DNA of 47,608 nucleotides from an uncultured Flavobacteriaceae bacterium (GTDB lineage Bacteria > Bacteroidota > Bacteroidia > Flavobacteriales > Flavobacteriaceae), in contig CAJQNO010000049.1 of the NCBI GenBank assembly GCA_905479745.1, forward strand, positions 1 through 47,608, in the 5' to 3' direction. Below the pieces are notes generated by a model. The model saw only the letters and a program-made list of their open reading frames with translations. It ran no database searches and was not told the DNA's origin. This document shows positions 35,306 through 43,303 of the stretch, piece by piece (the first letter of the stretch is position 1; each line of letters starts with the position of its first letter). Both the position numbers and the translations under genes were made by a program.

Positions 35306-35818
35306 TTAGTTCCAATTTGCATCGAAATCCAGGTTGTCAAAGTCCTCCGGGTCGAATCCCAATTCGTCCTGCGAGTCCTCATCTTCGGAGTCGTCTGCAA
35401 TGAATTCTTTTTCGGGGGCTTCTTCGGGGATCTGTCCGTGAGCGAACATGAGGTTAGGGTAGGCCCGGCCTTCTTCGGCTTCGGCTATTTCGGCCAGTTC
35501 TACCAGGAAGGTCCACATACTCAAGAAGTCGTAGACATAAATGAGGCGTGTCTGATCCTCATTTACCATCGACTCCAGGCTTGTTTCTGCCATGACCATA
35601 ACCTCTCCAGGTTTTTCGCTCATGTCGAATAAGGAGATCTCCTCGCCCTGGTCCCAAAGCTCGTTGCTAACATAGAAAGAGGCCATTTCCTGTCCGCCAA
35701 AACCAAAAGATTGGGTAATGGCATTGTGGAAATCTTCAAAAGTGCTTGAGGCTTCTATCTCAATATCTCTGAAGACATCTTCGTGGGTATCGAGTATAAC
35801 TCTAAATCGGTAGATCAT
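35306..35818 (-). CDS. Plasmid pRiA4b ORF-3-like protein
   Basis: The protein has 170 residues with a pRiA4b ORF-3/IS1096 TnpR-like domain (about 1-125): MIYRFRVILDTHEDVFRDIE, FHNAITQSFGF, LIYVYDFLSMWTFLVELAE. The family was named from mobile elements, but this copy lies among core genes with no transposase in sight. The last 45 residues are extremely acidic (DDSEDEDSQDELGFDPEDF), a feature often seen in flavobacterial members. Function unknown. Confidence 0.85.
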   Translation of the reverse strand: MIYRFRVILDTHEDVFRDIEIEASSTFEDFHNAITQSFGFGGQEMASFYVSNELWDQGEEISLFDMSEKPGEVMVMAETSLESMVNEDQTRLIYVYDFLSMWTFLVELAEIAEAEEGRAYPNLMFAHGQIPEEAPEKEFIADDSEDEDSQDELGFDPEDFDNLDFDANWN

Positions 35819-35838
35819 TCTAACTATACTTTGGAGGG

Positions 35839-35846
35839 CAAAGATA
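35839..35846 (-). promoter_or_regulatory. -7 promoter box of the pRiA4b ORF-3-like gene
   Basis: TATCTTTG on the minus strand matches TAnnTTTG exactly and lies 20 bases before the ATG at 35818. It sits just downstream of the stop of the heme A synthase gene. Confidence 0.5.
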
Positions 35847-35858
35847 CTTTATTCTGTC

Positions 35859-36872
35859 CTATTTGCTGAATCTGTGTAAGGTAAATGTCATTGCAGCCAG
35901 TAGGAAAAACGCTACCACCTGGTGCATCACTCCCAGCCAAACCGGAACCTGGAGAATTAGGGTGAAAACCCCTAGGACGAACTGTACGATCACCAGCCCT
36001 ACCAGCCAGTTAATTCCTTTTTTCTGAACCCCGGTGAGATCTCTCTTTCTCGCTTTATACCAGATTGCAAGTATAAATCCTACCACGATATATGCCAGGT
36101 ATCTATGAACAAATTGCACCCCGCTTTTCCCTTCCACAAAATTGCGCCAAACCGGCGATTGTTCGATGGTTACAGTTTCGTGGATGAGTTTTCCGTCACT
36201 CATCAGCGGCCAGCTATTGTGGATCCACCCGGCATCAAGGCCCGCGACAAATGCTCCCCAAATAATCTGTAAAACTAGAAATAAATACCCCAGGCGGATG
36301 AAATTACGAAACGACTTGTCGATGGCTTTCCTATCCGGATATATAAGATCCAAGGCCACCCACAAGGTAAAAGCAAAAGTGAGAAAGGCAGTACCCAAGT
36401 GCATTGCAAGGCGGTAATGACTCACATCCGGTCGATCCACCAGCCCACTTTTCACCATATACCAGCCCAGGAATCCTTGAAACCCACCCAGTAACAGTAA
36501 CACGATGCATTTTCTTACAGTAGCCCTGCTAAGTTTTTTTCGGAAGAGAAAATAGAGAAACGGCACGATAAAGACTACCCCGATAAAACGACCTATCACC
36601 CGGTGAATCCATTCCCAAAAATAAATATCCTTGAATTCTTCCAGGGACATGTTGTAATTAAGTTTCTGGTATTCCGGATATTGCTTATAGAGATCGAAGG
36701 CTTCATTCCATTCTATTTCATTCATGGGGGGAATGGTACCGGATATTAGCTTGTAGTTCGAAATTGATAAGCCGGAATGAGTGAGACGTGTAATGCCACC
36801 AACGATCACCATGATAAAGATTAAAACACATCCTATTAAAAGCCAGTTTATTACTTGCCTGTTGTCCTTCAT
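35859..36872 (-). CDS. ctaA: Heme A synthase (COX15/CtaA family)
   Basis: An inner-membrane enzyme of 337 residues that hydroxylates heme O to heme A for aa3-type cytochrome oxidase. The first transmembrane segment (LLIGCVLIFIMVIVGGITRL) leads into the signature THSGLSISNYKLISGTIPP and the conserved EWNEAFDLYKQYPEYQKLN loop, followed by WEWIHRVIGRFIG with a heme-ligand His. Later histidines lie in SHYRLAMHLGTAF, VQFVHRYLAYIVVG and GVMHQVVAFFL, so all expected ligands are present. Eight segments are predicted. Confidence 0.93.
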   Translation of the reverse strand: MKDNRQVINWLLIGCVLIFIMVIVGGITRLTHSGLSISNYKLISGTIPPMNEIEWNEAFDLYKQYPEYQKLNYNMSLEEFKDIYFWEWIHRVIGRFIGVVFIVPFLYFLFRKKLSRATVRKCIVLLLLGGFQGFLGWYMVKSGLVDRPDVSHYRLAMHLGTAFLTFAFTLWVALDLIYPDRKAIDKSFRNFIRLGYLFLVLQIIWGAFVAGLDAGWIHNSWPLMSDGKLIHETVTIEQSPVWRNFVEGKSGVQFVHRYLAYIVVGFILAIWYKARKRDLTGVQKKGINWLVGLVIVQFVLGVFTLILQVPVWLGVMHQVVAFFLLAAMTFTLHRFSK

Positions 36873-36896
36873 AACACAAATTGGGGTTTAAGAATT

Positions 36897-36904
36897 CAAA
36901 AATA
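36897..36904 (-). promoter_or_regulatory. -7 promoter box of the heme A synthase gene
   Basis: TATTTTTG on the minus strand matches TAnnTTTG and lies 24 bases before the ATG at 36872. No clear -33 element is visible. Confidence 0.5.
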
Positions 36905-36956
36905 TACCCATTACAAAATTACTACATACAGCTCGCTCCGGATCACTACTCGCTTA

Positions 36957-38381
36957 CTATTGGTTCTTTACTTCCAGGCCGATCTCCTTGCCTTTTTTCA
37001 GCATATAAGTCTTGGCAGCTTCATATTCATTTGGAATATCTCCCTCTAATATGGCTTCCTTGATCGCCTCTTTAATAATACCTATCTCCCTGGATGGTTT
37101 AAGTCCGAAGGTTCTCATGATCTCCTCCCCACTCACAGGTGGCTGAAAGTTGCGGATATGGTCTCTTTCCTCCACTTCCACGATCTTCTCTCTTACCTTC
37201 CTGAAATTGTCGCGGTAGCGTTTAACTTTTTTAGGATTCTTAGTGGTGATATCGGCTTCGCAAAGGGTCATCAGGTCGTCTACATGATCCCCGGCGTCGA
37301 ACACCAGTCTTCGTACGGCACTATCGGTTACATCGGTAGCCAGAACGATAGGGCGGGAACTCATCAATACCATCTTTTGAACAAATTTCAAGTGTTCGTT
37401 CAGTGGCATCTTCATCCGTTTAAAGAGCTTATATACCATTTTCGATCCCACAAATTCATGGGCATGAAAGGTCCAGCCCAGCTTTTTATCAAATCTTTTC
37501 GTAGGGGCTTTACCGATGTCGTGTAAGAGCGCGGCCCACCGCAGCCAGAGATTATCGGTGGTTTTGGCAATATTATCAACCACTTCCAGCGTATGCCAGA
37601 AATTATCTTTATGTCGCTGACCTTCTATTTCTTCTATTCCTTCTAACGCAACAAGTTCGGGGAAAATTAGCGGCAGTAAGCCGGTTTTATGAAGCAGTGC
37701 GAAACCTTTGGAAGGTTGATCGGCCATCAGGATCTTATTGATCTCATCAATTATACGTTCCCTGGAGATAATCTCGATCCTTGTGGCGTTCCTGCCGATC
37801 GCATCGAGGGATTGCTGTTCTATTTGAAAATCGAGTTGTGTCGCAAAGCGGATCGCCCGCAGCATTCGCAAAGGGTCGTCGCTATAGGTTATGTCGGGGT
37901 CTAAGGGAGTTCTTATTATTTTTTTCTGAAGATCCTCAAAGCCGTTAAACGGGTCGAGTAAATTCCCGTAGTCAGATTCGTTCAAACTCAACGCAAGGGC
38001 GTTTATAGTGAAATCCCGCCGATTCTGATCATCTTCCAGACTTCCGTACTCCACCGAAGGGTTCCGGCTGTCTTCGCTGTAGCTTTCTTTGCGTGCTCCT
38101 ACAAACTCCAGTTCGATCCCTGCAGATTTCAGCATTGCTGTTCCGTAGGTTTTATAGATCACTACCTTCGGTTTTCCCGGAAGTAGTTTCGATACTTTGT
38201 TCGCGAGATCGATACCACTACCCACGGCTACCACATCTATGTCTTTAGACTCGCCTCTATTTAAAAGGTAGTCGCGCACATATCCACCAATCACATAAGT
38301 TTCCAGATCTAGCTCGGAAGCAGCCCTGGAGATCACCCTGAATATTGGGTCCTTAAGTGCGTTTGGAAATTGCTTTTTCAT
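36957..38381 (-). CDS. cca: CCA tRNA nucleotidyltransferase with HD domain
   Basis: The enzyme (474 residues) adds or repairs the 3' CCA end of tRNAs. The nucleotidyltransferase head has [14 protein letters not shown] and KDIDVVAVG with the two metal-binding aspartates, followed by [11 protein letters not shown] and the template region [15 protein letters not shown]. An HD domain follows with [15 protein letters not shown]. This layout fits bacterial CCA-adding enzymes of the HD-containing class. I start at ATG 38381 because the upstream in-frame TTG at 38402 is part of the promoter box. Confidence 0.93.
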   Translation of the reverse strand: MKKQFPNALKDPIFRVISRAASELDLETYVIGGYVRDYLLNRGESKDIDVVAVGSGIDLANKVSKLLPGKPKVVIYKTYGTAMLKSAGIELEFVGARKESYSEDSRNPSVEYGSLEDDQNRRDFTINALALSLNESDYGNLLDPFNGFEDLQKKIIRTPLDPDITYSDDPLRMLRAIRFATQLDFQIEQQSLDAIGRNATRIEIISRERIIDEINKILMADQPSKGFALLHKTGLLPLIFPELVALEGIEEIEGQRHKDNFWHTLEVVDNIAKTTDNLWLRWAALLHDIGKAPTKRFDKKLGWTFHAHEFVGSKMVYKLFKRMKMPLNEHLKFVQKMVLMSSRPIVLATDVTDSAVRRLVFDAGDHVDDLMTLCEADITTKNPKKVKRYRDNFRKVREKIVEVEERDHIRNFQPPVSGEEIMRTFGLKPSREIGIIKEAIKEAILEGDIPNEYEAAKTYMLKKGKEIGLEVKNQ

Positions 38382-38399
38382 AGCCGGTAAAAACTTTGG

Positions 38400-38431
38400 C
38401 AAAGGTACGATTTAGGCCTTGTGTAGCCAAA
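38400..38431 (-). promoter_or_regulatory. Consensus promoter of the CCA nucleotidyltransferase gene
   Basis: On the minus strand TTTG (38428-38431), a 20-base spacer and TACCTTTG (38400-38407) match both Bacteroidota elements exactly. This is the best complete promoter in the window. The ATG follows after 18 bases. Confidence 0.7.
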
Positions 38432-38441
38432 GTAAGCCAGG

Positions 38442-39002
38442 TTATTTTCTAATGATCTCCACCTGGCCATCTTTCGTTAGGCGGATAATTGCCGATGGTT
38501 TGGAAGCGCCTTTATTTCGGCCCCAGTTAACGATATGGTCAACGCCTTCTTTTACTTCTTTAGAAATTTCGGAAAAAGTTGCGGGTGTGGGTTGGCCGCT
38601 AATATTAGCGGAGGTTGAAACAATGGGCCTTTTCAATCTCCCAATCAATTGCTTGCAAAAATCGTCCTGTACCACCCGGATGGCAAGTGTGTTATCGGCG
38701 GCGATCAGATTTTCGGCAACACGGATGGGGTCGTCATACACGATCGTGGTAGGGGAGGCCGCATATTTCAGGATATCATAGGCAACTTCGGGGATATGTT
38801 CTACATACTGATTTAACATTTTGAAATCTGAAACAAGACAAATAAGGGATTTACTCTCGTGCCGCGATTTCAAGGCATAGATCTTTTCAATTGCCTCCGA
38901 ATTTGTTGCGTCGCAACCAATCCCCCAAACGGTGTCTGTGGGGTAAAGGATAATCCCTCCTTTTTTTAAAACAGTAAGAGCACTGTCAATTTCAGCCTTC
39001 AT
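38442..39002 (-). CDS. tsaC: L-threonylcarbamoyladenylate synthase
   Basis: The YrdC/Sua5 domain enzyme makes threonylcarbamoyl-AMP from threonine, bicarbonate and ATP for t6A modification of tRNA. The 186-residue protein has the start KKGGIILYPTDTVWGIGCDA, KSRHESKSLICLV, and the conserved RPIVSTSANISGQPTPATF. It lacks the C-terminal Sua5 domain, so it is the short TsaC form. It overlaps the preceding glycosyltransferase gene by 11 bases, so it is translated from the same message as that gene. Confidence 0.94.
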   Translation of the reverse strand: MKAEIDSALTVLKKGGIILYPTDTVWGIGCDATNSEAIEKIYALKSRHESKSLICLVSDFKMLNQYVEHIPEVAYDILKYAASPTTIVYDDPIRVAENLIAADNTLAIRVVQDDFCKQLIGRLKRPIVSTSANISGQPTPATFSEISKEVKEGVDHIVNWGRNKGASKPSAIIRLTKDGQVEIIRK

Positions 39003-39903
39003 AATAGCGTTCTTTTTGTTTATAAGCTAGTGATCCCTTCATCCAGCCGCCTTTCAGAATGGTACCAAGCAAATACCACTTCTTTGGTTTTAGCAAAAGT
39101 ACAATGAGCAGATAGATCTTAATGAACAGAAACTTCAGAAATCCAAAATTTTTCCGCACTACATAGAGGTACGATCTGTACGCTTCTTTGTTGATCTCCT
39201 TAGAACTCCCTATACTCACACCCTGGTAGTGCAAAATACGAGCTTGTGGAACCAACATGGTCTTATATCCCATCTGTTTCAAACTGTAACACAAGTCCAT
39301 CTCTTCCCAATAGAGAAAGATCCTGGTATCGAATCCCTGGATCGCATCAAAGGCTTCCTTTCTGAAAAATAAAAAGGCACCATTTACCCAATCCACCTCT
39401 ATTGGTTCACTATAGTCTATTTTTCTGCGAGGATATCGGGCGGGATTGGTCTTCTCCAGGAAACCTCTTCCAAAAAGTAACCTTCTTATTCCCTTATTAT
39501 GGTCGAAAGAAGGGACCAGCTCCTCATGTTCGTTAAAATTTTGTGCCGTACAGACGCCTACATCCTGATGGGAGTCCATAAAGTCTTTCAAGACGCTTAG
39601 GCAGTCGTTGAGCAGAAGTGCATCATTGTTTAAGAACAACAAAAAACGGGCGTTGGCATGAGCCGCTCCGTGCATATTCCCACCGCCAAAACCGGTATTT
39701 AGATTAGATCGAACAAGAGTACATCGTGGATCGGATGGAAAGTTCTGTTTTAAATTCCTGTAATCGTCTAGCTCCGAATTATTATCGGTTACAATAATCT
39801 GGTAGCTGGTTCCCTCTCCGGTCTTCTCGATAACCGAAGCCACGCATTTCAGGGTAAAATCTGAAGCATTATAATTAATGAGGATCACGGCTACGTCTAC
39901 CAT
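38992..39903 (-). CDS. Family 2 glycosyltransferase (rhamnosyltransferase WbbL-like)
   Basis: A GT-A enzyme of 303 residues. The nucleotide-sugar site starts VAVILINYNASDFTLKCV, the DxD-type metal site lies in FLLFLNNDALLLN, and VDWVNGAFLFFRKEAFDAI with GFDTRIFLYWEEMDLCYSL is the acceptor-side signature of WbbL-like rhamnosyl- and related transferases acting on lipid-linked saccharides at the inner membrane. A basic hydrophobic tail (about 255-290, FIKIYLLIVLLLKPKKWY) may anchor it. It has its own -7 box beginning in the stop of the upstream gene. Confidence 0.88.
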   Translation of the reverse strand: MVDVAVILINYNASDFTLKCVASVIEKTGEGTSYQIIVTDNNSELDDYRNLKQNFPSDPRCTLVRSNLNTGFGGGNMHGAAHANARFLLFLNNDALLLNDCLSVLKDFMDSHQDVGVCTAQNFNEHEELVPSFDHNKGIRRLLFGRGFLEKTNPARYPRRKIDYSEPIEVDWVNGAFLFFRKEAFDAIQGFDTRIFLYWEEMDLCYSLKQMGYKTMLVPQARILHYQGVSIGSSKEINKEAYRSYLYVVRKNFGFLKFLFIKIYLLIVLLLKPKKWYLLGTILKGGWMKGSLAYKQKERYYEG

Positions 39904-39907
39904 GATG

Positions 39908-39915
39908 CAAACTTA
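39908..39915 (-). promoter_or_regulatory. -7 box built on the upstream stop codon
   Basis: TAAGTTTG on the minus strand matches TAnnTTTG exactly. Its first three bases are the TAA stop of the family 4 glycosyltransferase gene (39913-39915), and the next ATG follows after four bases. Confidence 0.5.
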
Positions 39916-40980
39916 GGATAAAATCTGCTGATATACCTTCAGATATTCGCGAGCAGTATTGGTCCAGTTAAACGACTTTGCCCTTTGGATATACCATTCT
40001 TCATAAAATGCCCTGTTTTCATGAAAATCGTGCATGCCTTTCACAAAAACATCCTTCATGTATTCCGGTTCGTAATGATCCCAGTAAAAAGCATGTTCTC
40101 CGCCAATTTCGGGTAAGGAAGTGTTGTTTGATATAAAAACAGGTTTGCCAAAACGCATTGCCTCTATGGGCGGTATACCAAATCCTTCACGATGGGAGGG
40201 AAAGACAAATGCTTCGCAATGTTTAAGGTAGAATTTCTTTTCGGTGTCCTCCACCTTCCCCGTAAGTAAGACCCTGTTTTCCAGATTGAGTTCTCGTACC
40301 ATTTGTCGCAGTTCACTGGCGTACACAGAGTGGTCGCTACCCGAAAGCACCAGATTGTAATCGGGTAAGTGTGTTAGCATGGCAACCAGGGTTTTAAAAT
40401 TCTTTCTGGGGCTGAAGTCGCCAATGGAGTAGAGGAAAGGTTTTTCGGGAAAGGTTGGCGGACTGTAGTCTTCCGGGATGGATGTATCGGTGATGGTATT
40501 GCCATTGTAGATCACAAATTCCGGTACATCCGGTACATCAAAATGTGCGTGGCAGTCCTTTTTAGCGAATTCAGAAATATAAGTTATTGCGCTAACCCGA
40601 TCTAGTTTTTCCCTGAACTTCCCTTTTAATTTTTCCTGCAGGCCTTCGCTACCCTCCGTGATAAAATGGATGTCATGAACCGTAAGAAGGTAGGGGATCT
40701 CATGAAAGGGTTCGATCTTTATATTCTGATTCAAACAATGCCAGAGGTTGTATCTCTTTTTTATTCTGAAAGGTTTGTGCCTTGTAATGGATCGGTATTT
40801 TTTATACCTGAAAACCTCACCGAATTCGCTTCGTAGCGAATCTGTGTCCTTAGCATGCAGCACTATATCGAGGTCGGCAGGTTTTACACTTGCCAATCCT
40901 TTTATGAGGTGGTAGTTAAACTGCCCGAACCCGGAGTACTTATTCTTTATGTTATGCGATTCGAGAAAAACAGTTTTCAT
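39913..40980 (-). CDS. Family 4 glycosyltransferase (GT-B)
   Basis: A GT-B fold retaining transferase of 355 residues. The N-terminal half contains YSGFGQFNYHLIKGL and the C-terminal half KPFLYSIGDFSPRKNFKTLV, then the family signature CEAFVFPSHREGFGIPPIEAMRFGKPVF with the conserved glutamate pair for the nucleotide-sugar ribose. The acceptor is probably an LPS core or surface glycan. It lies 17 bases downstream of the family 2 gene at 40998 and 9 bases before the family 2 gene at 39903. Confidence 0.9.
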   Translation of the reverse strand: MKTVFLESHNIKNKYSGFGQFNYHLIKGLASVKPADLDIVLHAKDTDSLRSEFGEVFRYKKYRSITRHKPFRIKKRYNLWHCLNQNIKIEPFHEIPYLLTVHDIHFITEGSEGLQEKLKGKFREKLDRVSAITYISEFAKKDCHAHFDVPDVPEFVIYNGNTITDTSIPEDYSPPTFPEKPFLYSIGDFSPRKNFKTLVAMLTHLPDYNLVLSGSDHSVYASELRQMVRELNLENRVLLTGKVEDTEKKFYLKHCEAFVFPSHREGFGIPPIEAMRFGKPVFISNNTSLPEIGGEHAFYWDHYEPEYMKDVFVKGMHDFHENRAFYEEWYIQRAKSFNWTNTAREYLKVYQQILS

Positions 40981-40997
40981 CTGTTCAGGCCGTTGTA

Positions 40998-41762
40998 TTA
41001 GTTAATATTACGATAGAGCAACCACAGATTCACATATCGTTTAAACACGGCAAAGGCGTTTATATAGGCCAGGATAAATCCTTCTTTGCCATCCAGTATG
41101 CCCAGCCGAATTAGATATTGATGCCAAAATCTGTAAAATGGTCGCCACAGAAACTGCCATAAAGTGGGGCGTTTATTCTGCTGGAACATCATTTGTGCCT
41201 TCAATTTACTATATCGGTGCAATTTTGAAGTATAATCATCAAAGGATTTGTAGGTGTGATGTGGTAACCGGGATCGAAATCTTTCGGTTACACCCCTGGC
41301 TTCGATCGTTTCATGCACGAGATCTCCATTGTATAGGCAGTGCTCCTTGTGGAACAGCCTGATTACCCAATCTGTCTGAAAACCACTGTATTTTATACGT
41401 TTTCCCATAAAATATAACTCCCGTTTTATGGCGTAGGCTATCGCCCTCGGGTCTTTCAGGAAAGAATGTATCTCCTCCTTGATCTCGGTAGTGATCTCTT
41501 CATCGGGGTCGAAGAATACGATCCAGTCGTTGGTAGCCTGAGAGATCGCAAAATTCTTCTGATCACTAAAATTCCTGAATTCTCTTTCGATGAATCTTAC
41601 CTTCGGAAAAGCGGTGGCAAGCTCCTTTGTATTATCTGTGCTGAACGAATCCACTATAATGATCTCATCCGCGAACGAAAGACTTTCAATGAACTTCTCG
41701 ATCACCTCACCTTCGTTCAGGGTAATGGCAAGGGCGGAAATTTTATGGGTATTGTCCAACAA
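40998..41762 (-). CDS. Family 2 glycosyltransferase, WaaE/KdtX type
   Basis: A GT-A transferase of 254 residues resembling LPS-core WaaE/KdtX enzymes: ISALAITLNEGEVIEKFIE, FADEIIIVDSFSTDNT, REFRNFSDQKNFAI, the metal site DWIVFFDPDEEIT, then the acceptor region HHTYKSFDDYTSKLHRYS and the closing INAFAVFKRYVNLWLLYRN. No ATG or GTG precedes the conserved first strand; the only choices are TTG at 41762 or 41759. It is paralogous to the gene at 42530-43267. Confidence 0.87.
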   Translation of the reverse strand: MLDNTHKISALAITLNEGEVIEKFIESLSFADEIIIVDSFSTDNTKELATAFPKVRFIEREFRNFSDQKNFAISQATNDWIVFFDPDEEITTEIKEEIHSFLKDPRAIAYAIKRELYFMGKRIKYSGFQTDWVIRLFHKEHCLYNGDLVHETIEARGVTERFRSRLPHHTYKSFDDYTSKLHRYSKLKAQMMFQQNKRPTLWQFLWRPFYRFWHQYLIRLGILDGKEGFILAYINAFAVFKRYVNLWLLYRNIN

Positions 41763-41818
41763 ATGATAATAGTTTGGGTAAAAGTAATAATTTTACCCTG
41801 AACCTTTTCTGAAACAAC

Positions 41819-42523
41819 ATGGCAAAACTTCCGGTTTTAATGTATCACGATGTGGCGCCTTCCACCAGCGAAGGGTTGGTTATAAGTGTTCGAAGGCTGG
41901 AAGAACAACTCAAATGGCTTTCGGAAAATCAATACACTAGCTGGCATTTTTCTGAATTGGAAGATCTTACCACGCTTCCCGGCTCTAAGAACGTAGTGAT
42001 AACCTTCGATGATGCCTATGTTAGTTTTAAAGATCTGGCTGTTCCTCTGCTTCAGAAATATGATCTAAAGGCCACCTTATTCGTGCCACTGGGATACCTG
42101 GGAAAAACAGACGAGTGGAACACAGGAAAGGTGGATATCATGACTGCCGAGCAACTACATTCCCTGCAGCCTGATACGGTCGAACTGGGTTATCATTCTT
42201 TTCAGCATAGAAAGTACAACGAACTTACCCTTGAGGAGACAGCCACCGACACACAATGTGGTTTTGAGGTTGTAAAAAAGCATAAACTCGCACTCAGTCC
42301 GGCCCTGGCGTATCCCTATGGAAAATTCCCAAGGGAAAAAGAAAGCTATACAAAGTTTGTCGAATTGCTGAAACAACAGGGATTTAGCTATGGACTTCGG
42401 ATAGGGAACCGGCTCAATAAATTTCCATTCCCGGATCCGTTTAAAATTCAGCGTTTGGATATTAAAGGTGAATATAACCTGGGAAAATTCAGAAGAAAAA
42501 TTAAGTACGGTAAAATAATATAA
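41819..42523 (+). CDS. NodB-type polysaccharide deacetylase
   Basis: A carbohydrate esterase family 4 protein of 234 residues without a signal peptide. Metal-site motifs are LPVLMYHDVAP near the start, VVITFDDAYVSFKD with the catalytic/metal aspartates (about 61-74), ELGYHSFQHRKYNEL with the two histidines, and LAYPYGKFPREKES. The enzyme should remove an N-acetyl group from a sugar, here probably a lipid-linked core or surface saccharide handled on the cytosolic side. It is a lone plus-strand gene between two minus-strand glycosyltransferases. Confidence 0.9.
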   Translation: MAKLPVLMYHDVAPSTSEGLVISVRRLEEQLKWLSENQYTSWHFSELEDLTTLPGSKNVVITFDDAYVSFKDLAVPLLQKYDLKATLFVPLGYLGKTDEWNTGKVDIMTAEQLHSLQPDTVELGYHSFQHRKYNELTLEETATDTQCGFEVVKKHKLALSPALAYPYGKFPREKESYTKFVELLKQQGFSYGLRIGNRLNKFPFPDPFKIQRLDIKGEYNLGKFRRKIKYGKII

Positions 42524-42529
42524 GAGAGA

Positions 42530-43267
42530 TCACCGCATTCCCTTGTGCAGCAACCGCAATTTTACATATCGCTGAAATACTCCGTAGGCATTTACCGCAG
42601 CCACCGTTAGACCGGGAATACCGTCTCTAAATCCTCCTTTTAGAATATAAGATCGAAAAAACCGGTATGATGGTTTGATCCATAATTGAAACCAGCTCGC
42701 CTTTTTACCCTTCTTATATAGTTGTTCCGCCTGAAACCAGGCGTAGGTCTCCTTTTTCTCAATATACGCCTCCAGCCCCTTATAGGTATAATGGAGCATA
42801 TGGTTCTTTAATTTTCCTATACTCCCTTCGCAATGTAACTTCTCATGCACCGTTCCTGTAAAATGAGCTCCGGCGCGTTTTACCAGCCTTAGCACATCGT
42901 CACTGTGGTGGTAAAGAAATCGGTTCATGTAAAAATGAGGGAAATTAATTTTATAACCGCCGTGCTTAGGGTGCGAAATGGTACGCTTTATTTCATCTTC
43001 CAGCGAATGGGTAACGCGTTCGTCCGCGTCCAGAAATAATGCCCAGTCACTGCTAACATGCTCCAGGGCGTAGTTTTTCTGGGCAGAGAAATTGTCGAAT
43101 TCCCGCTGTAATAATTTCGTGATATAAGGTTTGGCAAGTGCAACCGTATTGTCTGTGCTGTACGAATCTATAAGGATGATCTCATCGGCGAAAGCCACCG
43201 ACCGCAGCGCGTCTACTATATAGGCTTCTTCGTTGAAAGTAGGGACAATGACCGATAACGATTGCAT
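42530..43267 (-). CDS. Family 2 glycosyltransferase, WaaE/KdtX type
   Basis: A GT-A transferase of 245 residues in the WaaE/KdtX group: SLSVIVPTFNEEAYIVDALR, FADEIILIDSYSTDNT, REFDNFSAQKNYAL, metal site DWALFLDADERVT, and the later HYTYKGLEAYIEKKETYA and VNAYGVFQRYVKLRLLHKG. It shares the entire layout with the gene at 40998-41762, so the two are paralogues that probably add consecutive or alternative core sugars. Its ATG lies four bases after a -7 box in a 36-base divergent gap. Confidence 0.9.
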   Translation of the reverse strand: MQSLSVIVPTFNEEAYIVDALRSVAFADEIILIDSYSTDNTVALAKPYITKLLQREFDNFSAQKNYALEHVSSDWALFLDADERVTHSLEDEIKRTISHPKHGGYKINFPHFYMNRFLYHHSDDVLRLVKRAGAHFTGTVHEKLHCEGSIGKLKNHMLHYTYKGLEAYIEKKETYAWFQAEQLYKKGKKASWFQLWIKPSYRFFRSYILKGGFRDGIPGLTVAAVNAYGVFQRYVKLRLLHKGMR

Positions 43268-43271
43268 GGAG

Positions 43272-43279
43272 CAAACTTA
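43272..43279 (-). promoter_or_regulatory. -7 box of the minus-strand glycosyltransferase
   Basis: TAAGTTTG on the minus strand matches TAnnTTTG and lies four bases before the ATG at 43267. Its -33 position (about 43299-43304) overlaps the divergent start codon. Confidence 0.5.
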
Positions 43280-43290
43280 CTAAATAACTT

Positions 43291-43298
43291 TATCTTTG
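43291..43298 (+). promoter_or_regulatory. -7 box of the plus-strand glycosyltransferase
   Basis: TATCTTTG matches TAnnTTTG exactly and lies five bases before the ATG at 43304. Its -33 position would fall in the 5' end of the minus-strand gene; no clear TTTG is there. Confidence 0.5.
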
Positions 43299-43303
43299 CA
43301 CCA

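Noticed and set aside
35306-35818. A transposon or plasmid remnant suggested by the pRiA4b/IS1096 family name
   Set aside because: No transposase, inverted repeats or target duplications are visible and neighbours are core genes.
37158-37526. A 122-codon plus-strand open frame
   Set aside because: It is a shadow of the CCA nucleotidyltransferase gene, whose HD domain is encoded on the other strand at this place.
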